From positions 92,702 to 137,936 of the forward strand of contig JABFGB010000014.1 in the NCBI GenBank assembly GCA_013112715.1: DNA of 45,235 nucleotides, in the 5' to 3' direction. The stretch is from Chloroflexota bacterium. Its GTDB lineage: Bacteria; Chloroflexota; Anaerolineae; Aggregatilineales; J027. The notes under the pieces are model-generated. The model worked only from the letters and a program-made list of their open reading frames with translations, had not been told where the DNA came from and ran no database searches. The translations under genes were made by a program, and so were the position numbers. Positions 25,610 to 31,883 of the stretch are shown piece by piece (within the stretch, counting starts at the first letter, position 1; every line of letters begins with the position of its first letter).

Positions 25610-26860
25610 TTATTCTTCCAGCAAATTACCCAGCGTTGGGCCAGTATCGGGCATGTCTACCCAACCCTTTTCTTCGATATTGATTTCCGTCGTCGCCCGT
25701 CGTGCATCAAGCGGCAGATGAATGGTGAAGGTGCTGCCTTCATTCGGCGTCGACTCCACTGTAATTGTGCCGCCGTGACTTTCGACGATATGCTTGACAA
25801 TCGGCAGCCCTAGCCCAACCCCGCCGAATAAGTGCCCTTCATAGCTTTCGATGCGTTCAAATCGTTTAAACAGACGTGGCATAAACTCAGGCGGGATGCC
25901 AATACCCTGATCGGTAATATCTACTACCACCCCCTGAGCTTCAGGGTAGGCCGCAATCAAAACTTCGCCCCCCTCCGGACTGAATTTTAGGGCGTTATCA
26001 ATCAAATGCCGGAAGACGCGCACCATGCCGTCGTGGTCAGCCAGAATCGTTGGCAAATTATCGGCAAATTGAAAGCGCAGCGTGGCCCGATATTCACTCA
26101 AAATGGGCGACAACTGCTCCATGACCTCATCAAAGACCTCGCGCAAATCCACTTTGGAAAACCCAAAATCGAGCAAGTCCATCTCTTGCACAAACAGCAG
26201 GTCATTGACCAAGCTGATGATGCGGTTAAACGAAAAGTTGATCTTATCAATCGCCATATTCAGCGCCGGGCCGGTCATCATGCCAGCCTTGACTAGTTGA
26301 ATGTAGCCTTTTGCACCTGTCAGGGGGGTGCGCAGTTCGTGGGCCAATGTATCCAAGAATTCGTTACGCTGTTGTTCTTGGCGTTTAAGTTCGGCATAGG
26401 CTTCTTCAACGATTTCTTTCTGGCGGCGCAGTTCATCCATTGCCAATTGGTCGTTGGCCCGCATCCGGTTAATCATAGTGCGTACTAGCGTCAGCACCAT
26501 ACGCGGGTTTTGTTCAATCGCCCCTTCAAAGGTGGTACGGTCTAGCTCCAAAATCGTGGAGGGCACAAGAGTTTTGACCGTCGCGCTCCGAATGGCATTC
26601 CCATGCAGCAGCGCCATCTCGCCAAAAAATTCACCTGCCTCCAAGACACGCAGCAGCCGTTCTTCGTCTTCACTCATGCGCTTGGTGATGGCAATTTGCC
26701 CGCTGCCAACCATATAAAAGGTGTCGCCGCGATCCCCCTCATAACACAAGACCCAACCCGCCGGATAGTTCTTGATTAGCGCTAACCGTGCAAGATGGGC
26801 AATGACTTTTTGATCTATATTGGGAAAGACGTTGCTTAAGAGTGCTACTGGGTCAATCAT
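25610..26860 (-). CDS. cNMP-binding-domain sensor histidine kinase
   Basis: 416 residues from the ATG at 26860 (GAGGCGA just upstream; an in-frame ATG at 26908 lacks one). A Crp-type cyclic-nucleotide-binding domain covers about residues 10-125 (GDTFYMVGSGQIAI ... LEAGEFFGEMALL, then NAIRSATVKTL). Its phosphate cassette is FGEMALLHGNAIRSAT, where many cAMP sites have RxA; here Arg-Ser-Ala is present. A coiled segment near 130-165 leads to HisKA with His174 in LAHELRTP, and HATPase motifs LIDNALKF, DQGIGIP and GGVGLGL. The C-terminal tail ends in MPDTGPTLGNLLEE. No membrane helices and no neighbouring response regulator. It may couple cyclic nucleotide level to phosphorelay. Confidence 0.93.
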   Translation of the reverse strand: MIDPVALLSNVFPNIDQKVIAHLARLALIKNYPAGWVLCYEGDRGDTFYMVGSGQIAITKRMSEDEERLLRVLEAGEFFGEMALLHGNAIRSATVKTLVPSTILELDRTTFEGAIEQNPRMVLTLVRTMINRMRANDQLAMDELRRQKEIVEEAYAELKRQEQQRNEFLDTLAHELRTPLTGAKGYIQLVKAGMMTGPALNMAIDKINFSFNRIISLVNDLLFVQEMDLLDFGFSKVDLREVFDEVMEQLSPILSEYRATLRFQFADNLPTILADHDGMVRVFRHLIDNALKFSPEGGEVLIAAYPEAQGVVVDITDQGIGIPPEFMPRLFKRFERIESYEGHLFGGVGLGLPIVKHIVESHGGTITVESTPNEGSTFTIHLPLDARRATTEINIEEKGWVDMPDTGPTLGNLLEE

Positions 26861-26988
26861 GGGTCGCCTCAAATTTCTGCCCAAAGGGATTGGTATGGAG
26901 TGTAACATGTGCCAATCAATCGGCGCTACTCGTGGGTTAAAAAAGCGTTATACTGGTCTCCCAAAACACATGAAGGGGAATTGAATCT

Positions 26989-28194
26989 ATGCGGCGCGTT
27001 GGAGTTCTCTTGCTGATTGGGATAGTGCTGTTGGTCGGCTGTGGAAACAAGGATGATACTCAAGGCCAATCCGATTCTTCACGCCAGCGAACCCCTGCGC
27101 CACGTGTGACCCCAACGTTTAGTGGCCCTATCAGCCTGTCGTTATGGCATCTCTATCAAGGGCCAAATGCCGATGCACTGCAATCCGCCGCCGCAACATT
27201 CACTGAAGCGAATCCTACCCTAACCATTACGCTTGAATATCATCCCCCGGATACGCTACTGACAGATTATCAACAGGCGGTTCGGCAGGGAGGTGGCCCA
27301 GATATTCTTGTCACACAGCCTGAATGGGTGGGGGGGCTGGTCGAAAATCGCCTTATCTTGCCACTTGATACAGCGCTGATTGATGAAGTGGGCACACGCA
27401 CCGATTCGCCGCTGTTCCAAAGTTTGGATTATCAAGGCCAATATTGGGCCAGCCCCCTTACCGCCGATTTGTTGGTGATGTACTCCAAGATTGCCGACAT
27501 CACCCTCGTGCCGCGTGGCATTGATGACTTGCTGGTAGTCGCCGGGGAAAATGGAGTGGTCTTTCCAGCCGACCCCATGAATCTGCTTGGTCTCTATCCG
27601 TCGGACGCATTTTTTGACGCTGGTGGGCGTCCGGTTGTGGATGAAGAGGGCTTGACGATACTGGGCACACTACTGCAAACGCTGGCGGCCAACCCTAGTG
27701 TCACCTTTAGTGATGACCCTGCGGCTTTTGTCACTGGGGACGCCGCCGCCTTAATTGCCCCCGCCAGCCTTTACCCGACCCTCGCCGCTGCGTTGGGGGA
27801 TCAACTGCGCATCTCGCTTTTGCCAGAAGTGACAGCCGGAGTAGCGTGGCGACCAATACTTGATCTCACCCTACTCACGGTAAATGTCAATGTGACCGAT
27901 GAATCGCTGCGGGCGGCCTCTCTATTTATGGGGTATCTGATAAGTCCCGAAGTACAGGCCCAGCTTGCCGAGCAGGGCGATTTTATGCCGCTTATGAACA
28001 TCACTTCAACGACGGACAGCGCAACTCGCTTGTACATTCAGCAAATGCGGAGCGCCCAATCCACCACGCTTGATCCCAACTTCTATACCACCTTCTTGCC
28101 AGATTTTGCTAACCTCTTGACCCAAATGCGCCAACCGGGTGCGGATATTCTAGGGTTGATTGGAGTATGGTTGGCGGAATCGGCGGCTCAATAG
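26989..28194 (+). CDS. Extracellular solute-binding lipoprotein (family 1, sugar type)
   Basis: 401 residues. A lipoprotein signal ends at the lipobox LLVGC with Cys18, then a P/T/S-rich tether. The mature part has the typical start ISLSLWHLYQGPNADALQSAAATFTEANPTLTITLEYHPP and QAVRQGGGPDILV, as in ABC-type oligosaccharide-binding proteins, with a later ASLFMGYLISPEVQAQLAEQGDFMPL segment. No permease or ATPase gene is nearby, so it is an orphan that might share a transporter encoded elsewhere. GAAGGGGAA precedes the ATG by about 8 bases, and a TATACT at 26948-26953 may be the -10 element. Confidence 0.92.
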   Translation: MRRVGVLLLIGIVLLVGCGNKDDTQGQSDSSRQRTPAPRVTPTFSGPISLSLWHLYQGPNADALQSAAATFTEANPTLTITLEYHPPDTLLTDYQQAVRQGGGPDILVTQPEWVGGLVENRLILPLDTALIDEVGTRTDSPLFQSLDYQGQYWASPLTADLLVMYSKIADITLVPRGIDDLLVVAGENGVVFPADPMNLLGLYPSDAFFDAGGRPVVDEEGLTILGTLLQTLAANPSVTFSDDPAAFVTGDAAALIAPASLYPTLAAALGDQLRISLLPEVTAGVAWRPILDLTLLTVNVNVTDESLRAASLFMGYLISPEVQAQLAEQGDFMPLMNITSTTDSATRLYIQQMRSAQSTTLDPNFYTTFLPDFANLLTQMRQPGADILGLIGVWLAESAAQ

Positions 28195-28203
28195 AACAAC
28201 ACA

Positions 28204-28233
28204 ACCCCCTCTACCATGTTTTGGCGAGGGGGT
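28204..28233. terminator. Hairpin between convergent genes, probable bidirectional terminator
   Basis: Perfect 8-bp stem ACCCCCTC/GAGGGGGT with a 14-base loop. It lacks a long T-run on either strand. It lies 9 bases after the lipoprotein gene and 27 before the end of the amylase gene. Confidence 0.65.
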
Positions 28234-28260
28234 ATGACCACATTGAATACAGATTGTTGA

Positions 28261-29817
28261 CTACCCGCCGACCTGTAAAATGGCAAACCCGGCTGGTTCA
28301 ATCGAGAAGCCCGTACCGTCAAGGCTAAATTTCTCACTCAGGATCACGCTTGTGGGTGAGATGTCTGAGAAGGAACTTGTGACTGGAGCGTCGCTGAAAT
28401 TAATCACGACCACGATGTAATTGCCCGAATCCACGTCCCCCAGTGCCAATGTATAGAGATCATCCTCGCCTGCTGTAAGATCAACTTTGGTAGCAAGGTT
28501 GGATTGTAAAGCAGGGGTGGAATTGCGGATTTGGGCAAGAGCGCGATAGAAATTCAGCAAAGAGGCCGGGTCGCTGTCTTGCTCCTCGACACTAATCAGG
28601 TCATCCGGTTCATTATAACCGTTGGCAGGTGCAAACCATGTTGGCATCCCCTCACCGGATTCGCTGACATACCAATCCATCGGCTCACGACGGTACTCAT
28701 CCCAATAGGGCGCACCTGTACCTTTGCTGCCGAACATGCCAATTTCTTCACCATAATAAATCATGGGTGTGCCGGGGGCGGTCATCAACAGCACAGCGGC
28801 GGCACGGGCACGGGCGAAATCGCCCTCCACCTCACTCATGACACGGTTGGTATCGTGATTATTGATGAACTTGACTAGATGCGCCCCTTCTGGGAACAGT
28901 TTGGCGGAGGCCAACATTGCTGTTTCTACTAAGGTGGTGGAGGACACCCCAACCAGTGCATTATCCCCGTTCGCGTTGTTATCAACTTCTACCGCGTGGT
29001 AGGTAGGGAAGTCAAAGACAGCATTGAAGGCGTCCCCTTCCAGATAGGGTCGTAATTCGGATGCAGTACGCAGCCATGCCTCAGCCAGCAACAGCACATC
29101 GGGGTTCACTTTTTCAATGGCCGTCCGCACTTCGACCCAGAAATTCAAGGGTGGGCCAATTGCCACATCACAGCGCAGGCCGTCAAACCCATCCGAGGTG
29201 TCACCGTCGTCATTTGGGTCAAGCCAATAGGTGGCGACATCTATCATATAGTTACGGGCAAAACGGCTGTTGTAGTTGATAAGTGGCATTGAATCGAGGC
29301 CAGCGAAACCGCGATAGTCGGTTTGGGCATCATTTGTCCAGCTATAGAAGTTGCCTTGTGTGACCTCTGGATGACCCAATCGTTCCAAGAACATGGGATG
29401 CTGATTGGACGTATGATTGGCGATGTAATCCATAATGATATACATGCCACGTTCATGCACGGCCTGAATGAGTGCCAAGAGGTCGTCTTTCGTGCCGAAA
29501 TCGGGATTCACCCCATAATAATCCGTCACGTCGTAACCATGATAGCTGGGGCTGGGGTGGATGGGGGAGAGCCAGATGATATTCGCGCCGAGGCTTTGAA
29601 TATAATCTAATTTCTCTTCAACGCCTTTTAGATCGCCGATGCCGTCGCCATCCGAGTCATAAAAGCTCCGCACAAACACTTGATACATAATGCCATCGCC
29701 AAACCACTGTGCGCCAAAAAGGTCATCTTGGGCTTGGGTGGGGTGCGAGGGGGTACTCAGCGTAAAAGCTGAGATGAGTAGTGCAATGCAAAGGATACCA
29801 CTGAGCAAATGTCGCAT
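28261..29817 (-). CDS. Secreted GH13 alpha-amylase-family enzyme
   Basis: 518 residues with a signal peptide ending in HPTQAQ (residues 1-30). All GH13 conserved regions are present: DYIANHTS (129-136), DGLRCDVA with nucleophile Asp217, LLAEAWL with acid/base Glu246, and FINNHDTNR with Asp322. A calcium-binding-like loop DSDGDGIGDL is at 54-63, as in oligo-1,6-glucosidase and related amylases. A short C-terminal beta domain follows (YIVVVINFSDAPV...). It should cleave extracellular alpha-glucans. AGGATAGG lies before the ATG, inside a tandem CTATCCTAA repeat (29822-29839). The solute-binding lipoprotein encoded next to it, on the opposite strand, could take up the products. Confidence 0.95.
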   Translation of the reverse strand: MRHLLSGILCIALLISAFTLSTPSHPTQAQDDLFGAQWFGDGIMYQVFVRSFYDSDGDGIGDLKGVEEKLDYIQSLGANIIWLSPIHPSPSYHGYDVTDYYGVNPDFGTKDDLLALIQAVHERGMYIIMDYIANHTSNQHPMFLERLGHPEVTQGNFYSWTNDAQTDYRGFAGLDSMPLINYNSRFARNYMIDVATYWLDPNDDGDTSDGFDGLRCDVAIGPPLNFWVEVRTAIEKVNPDVLLLAEAWLRTASELRPYLEGDAFNAVFDFPTYHAVEVDNNANGDNALVGVSSTTLVETAMLASAKLFPEGAHLVKFINNHDTNRVMSEVEGDFARARAAAVLLMTAPGTPMIYYGEEIGMFGSKGTGAPYWDEYRREPMDWYVSESGEGMPTWFAPANGYNEPDDLISVEEQDSDPASLLNFYRALAQIRNSTPALQSNLATKVDLTAGEDDLYTLALGDVDSGNYIVVVINFSDAPVTSSFSDISPTSVILSEKFSLDGTGFSIEPAGFAILQVGG

Positions 29818-29878
29818 AAGCCTATCCTAACTATCCTAAGTAAGAATGGCTTCGACTATACCACGAAAATGGCCGGGT

Positions 29879-29903
29879 GGAGGGGTGATCTTGTATCCCC
29901 TCC
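29879..29903 (-). terminator. Hairpin after small membrane protein gene
   Basis: Perfect 7-bp stem GGAGGGG/CCCCTCC with an 11-base loop, 13 bases past the stop at 29916. There is no T-run, so Rho-independent action is uncertain. Confidence 0.45.
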
Positions 29904-29915
29904 GATTGATTGAGT

Positions 29916-30269
29916 CTATATGATGGTATGGCGTTTGGCGCGTTGTATGGTTGGCAGTTTGCGGCTGGCGAAGAAGGCCATTGCAATAACCCCGCCAACA
30001 ATGGTGATAAGTGTTAGGGTCGAGAAAACACCCCATAAGCCAACCCACGTGTCATGATCATTGTTGTAATCGCCATAATAGCGTGGGTGTGCTGGCTCGA
30101 CTGGGGCAGCCGCATCTCCAATTGGGGCCTTGATTTCAAAGTCATTTGACCCCTCATCCCACGAACTGTTGTCGTCACTGGCAATGGCGGCGATCCCTGA
30201 ACAAACACACATACACGCAAATACCGCGCCGACCATGATTAAACATAATGCAACTGGTTTTTTCATCAT
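29916..30269 (-). CDS. Small membrane protein of unknown function
   Basis: 117 residues. An N-terminal hydrophobic segment (residues 5-29) contains three Cys in ACMCVCSG, which could be a signal anchor or a loose lipobox (VFAC). A middle extracytoplasmic part is acidic and Tyr/Asp-rich (WDEGSNDFEIK; RYYGDYNNDHDTW). A second helix lies near residues 80-103, with a basic end (SRKLPTIQRAKRHTII) on the cytoplasmic side. GGGAG lies 6 bases before the first of two adjacent ATGs. The family is not recognised. About 100 bases separate it from the amylase gene, with a hairpin in between. Confidence 0.65.
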   Translation of the reverse strand: MMKKPVALCLIMVGAVFACMCVCSGIAAIASDDNSSWDEGSNDFEIKAPIGDAAAPVEPAHPRYYGDYNNDHDTWVGLWGVFSTLTLITIVGGVIAMAFFASRKLPTIQRAKRHTII

Positions 30270-30407
30270 CCACTACTCCCAATAGCTGGTTGGTGCTCCT
30301 AAATTCTATACGCGGTATTCCCAATCCGGTTGCAGATGGATTTTGGGGTCAATGGATTAGAATATACGTTCTATAAACCTACATTATATAAATGATATGT
30401 GTAAATC

Positions 30408-30423
30408 CGTAACCACGGTTACG
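30408..30423. promoter_or_regulatory. Operator-like dyad in an AT-rich intergenic island
   Basis: CGTAACC-AC-GGTTACG: perfect 7-bp arms with a 2-base centre. It lies in a low-G+C stretch (about 30355-30480) between the divergent membrane-protein gene and the tRNA-Thr promoter, about 65 bases upstream of the latter's -35. Confidence 0.5.
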
Positions 30424-30486
30424 AATTCAACTTCGGCGCATATAATTCATAACCATACAAAATAGGTTTTACACCCAAAGTCGGAC

Positions 30487-30515
30487 TTGATTCAGATGGG
30501 GGCAAATGCTACAAT
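30487..30515 (+). promoter_or_regulatory. Sigma-70-like promoter of tRNA-Thr (and probably the T-box operon)
   Basis: The -35 TTGATT (30487-30492), 17-base spacer and -10 TACAAT (30510-30515) predict a start near 30522, about 8 bases before the tRNA 5' end. No comparably good promoter fits between the tRNA and the T-box leader. Confidence 0.8.
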
Positions 30516-30529
30516 GACTAATATCAAGT

Positions 30530-30601
30530 GCCGTTGTAGCTCAATGGCAGAGCATTCGCTTCGTAAGCGAGAGGTTATGGGTTCAACTCCCATCAACGGC
30601 T
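30530..30601 (+). tRNA. tRNA-Thr (anticodon CGU)
   Basis: A full 72-base cloverleaf. Acceptor stem GCCGTTG/CAACGGC; D arm GCTC...GAGC; anticodon stem TTCGC/GCGAG with loop TTCGTAA, so the anticodon is CGU, reading ACG (Thr). The T arm is ATGGG-TTCAACT-CCCAT. The discriminator is U and the 3' CCA is not encoded. A promoter lies just upstream; no terminator lies between it and the T-box leader, which starts about 21 bases later. Confidence 0.97.
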
Positions 30602-30622
30602 TAAAAACATATTCCACTGCAA

Positions 30623-30870
30623 AGATGGCGAGGAGTAGGTGGATTGGGATGTGCAGAGAGGGTTATGAATGGTGCAAGTAACCCCATCATCACCGCCGAA
30701 GGTCGCGCCAGAGCAGATGCCCTGAAAGATTGAGTAAGGGTATCCGGGTCGGCCCGTTACAGCTTGAATGAGTGCCCTGCTTGCTTGATTAGGGGTGGGG
30801 AACTAAGGTGGTACCGCGAAAGTAACAGCCCTTTCGTCCTTTAGCAATATTGTGACGGAAGGGCTTTTTT
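30623..30870 (+). promoter_or_regulatory. T-box leader, valine-specific, transcriptional type
   Basis: The leader senses uncharged tRNA and lets transcription continue. Stem I shows GGAGTAGG (30632-30639) and the AGAGAGG motif (30655-30661). The specifier region reads GAAG-GUC-GCGCC, with GUC at 30702-30704; the surrounding pattern matches that of other T-box leaders as I remember them. GUC codes valine. The T-box core AAGGTGGTACCGCG is at 30805-30818; its UGGU should pair with a tRNA 3' end ACCA, fitting the A discriminator of tRNA-Val. A terminator with a 12-bp stem follows. The downstream valS fits the specifier. The exact folding of stem I was done by eye. Confidence 0.93.
30827..30870 (+). 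terminator. T-box attenuator terminator
   Basis: A 12-bp stem AGCCCTTTCGTC/GACGGAAGGGCT (one G-T pair) with a 15-base loop runs directly into TTTTTT. It competes with the antiterminator formed by the T-box core just upstream. Confidence 0.95.
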
Positions 30871-30946
30871 GTTTGGATTTGAGGCGATTGTTCGGTAAGG
30901 TAATGGGGATCAGGTACGGATGTTTCGAGCGATAAGCAGGACAGCC

Positions 30947-31714
30947 ATGAAACAAGATAACTGGCAGCCCGCCAACACGATAGAGGTTGACCTCTGGTAC
31001 AGCGATTGGGATGCCCAACTGGATCGTGAGGGGATGCAAATTCGGCGCTGGATGCGGGATCGGAATGTGACATCGGTTTTGGACGCCTCGTGTGGGCCGG
31101 GAACCTATGCCGTCGCGTTGGCCCAGCAGGGTTTCCAAGTCACGGCTGCCGATGGACGCTCGCGTTTATTGGAGCAGGCCCGTGTCAATGCCCACCAATA
31201 CAATCTGGCCCGTAAGATCAAATTTGTGGAGGCGGGTTTTCTGGAACTGCTGCAAAAAATCGGCGGAGAGGGTCAATTTGATGCGGTGTTGACCAAAGGC
31301 AATGCTGTGCCCCGCCTGATTTCCGATGAAGATATTGCGGCGACGCTGGCGAATTTTCATCAACTGCTGCGCCCCGGTGGTACGGTCATGATTGGGATGC
31401 AAGATTTTGAGCCATTTGTCGAAGACCGTCCGCGTTTTATACCGATTGGCGTGGAAGATGACGATGAAGAAGCCCCACAGCAGGTCAAATTTCAGGTCTG
31501 GGATTGGGAAGACGGCCCGCCGCTCATGGTCAAGATTAATCATTTTCTCGTTACCGGACGGGGTATGGATTACCTGACCTATAAACGTGAAGAACACTGT
31601 CGGGCGATTACGGCGGTAGAGATGCAAGTCGGCCTGCTTGAAGCAGGATTTGAAAATATCGAGATTATCCGTGACCGCCTTGAAGTGGTCATGATTGCCA
31701 CCAAACCACAATAG
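30947..31714 (+). CDS. Class I SAM-dependent methyltransferase in the T-box operon
   Basis: 255 residues from the ATG at 30947 (AGGA 5 bases before it); an in-frame ATG at 30920 would add 9 residues but has a poorer ribosome site. The Rossmann SAM fold is clear: motif I VLDASCGPGT (44-53), then VTAADGRSRLLEQARVNA with the acidic residue of motif II, FDAVLTKGNAVPRL, and LLRPGGTVMIGMQDF. The C-terminal half has a Glu/Asp-rich stretch and PPLMVKINHFLVTGRGMDYLTYKREEHCRAIT. The substrate is unknown. Because it is the first gene after the valine T-box, its expression should rise when tRNA-Val is uncharged, which hints at a link to translation or valine, but that is inference. Confidence 0.9.
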   Translation: MKQDNWQPANTIEVDLWYSDWDAQLDREGMQIRRWMRDRNVTSVLDASCGPGTYAVALAQQGFQVTAADGRSRLLEQARVNAHQYNLARKIKFVEAGFLELLQKIGGEGQFDAVLTKGNAVPRLISDEDIAATLANFHQLLRPGGTVMIGMQDFEPFVEDRPRFIPIGVEDDDEEAPQQVKFQVWDWEDGPPLMVKINHFLVTGRGMDYLTYKREEHCRAITAVEMQVGLLEAGFENIEIIRDRLEVVMIATKPQ

Positions 31715-31743
31715 ACCTCAGCCTTGAAAGGGGGTGATGGTGC

Positions 31744-31863
31744 ATGTCACTTGTAGGAAAACCTAGCGATGATCCTGCGGTAGTCCGTTTAAGCCGATTT
31801 GATCGGGGTAGGGCGCTTTTGCATTGGCATGACCTTGCCCCACTGAGCCAAGCAATTCTCTAA
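31744..31863 (+). CDS. 39-residue ORF between methyltransferase and valS
   Basis: A short ORF with the sequence MSLVGKPSDDPAVVRLSRF then DRGRALLHWHDLAPLSQAIL. Evidence for translation is a very strong ribosome site AAAGGGGGTGAT ending about 5 bases before the ATG, and position 29 bases after the methyltransferase stop and 20 before valS. It has no membrane segment. It contains three valines (4, 13, 14), few for a leader peptide. Family unknown; it might be a small protein or a translational coupler of valS. Confidence 0.6.
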   Translation: MSLVGKPSDDPAVVRLSRFDRGRALLHWHDLAPLSQAIL

Positions 31864-31883
31864 CACTGAGGGATAGAAAACCA

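Noticed and set aside
30683..30697. AUC (Ile) as the T-box specifier, from CCCCATCATCACC
   Set aside because: The segment GAAG-GUC-GCGCC just downstream fits the recalled specifier context better and agrees with valS.
30870..30946. Start of the methyltransferase at 30920
   Set aside because: An in-frame ATG exists but its upstream sequence has a poor ribosome site; 30947 has AGGA at the right distance. Either may be right, so the shorter was used.
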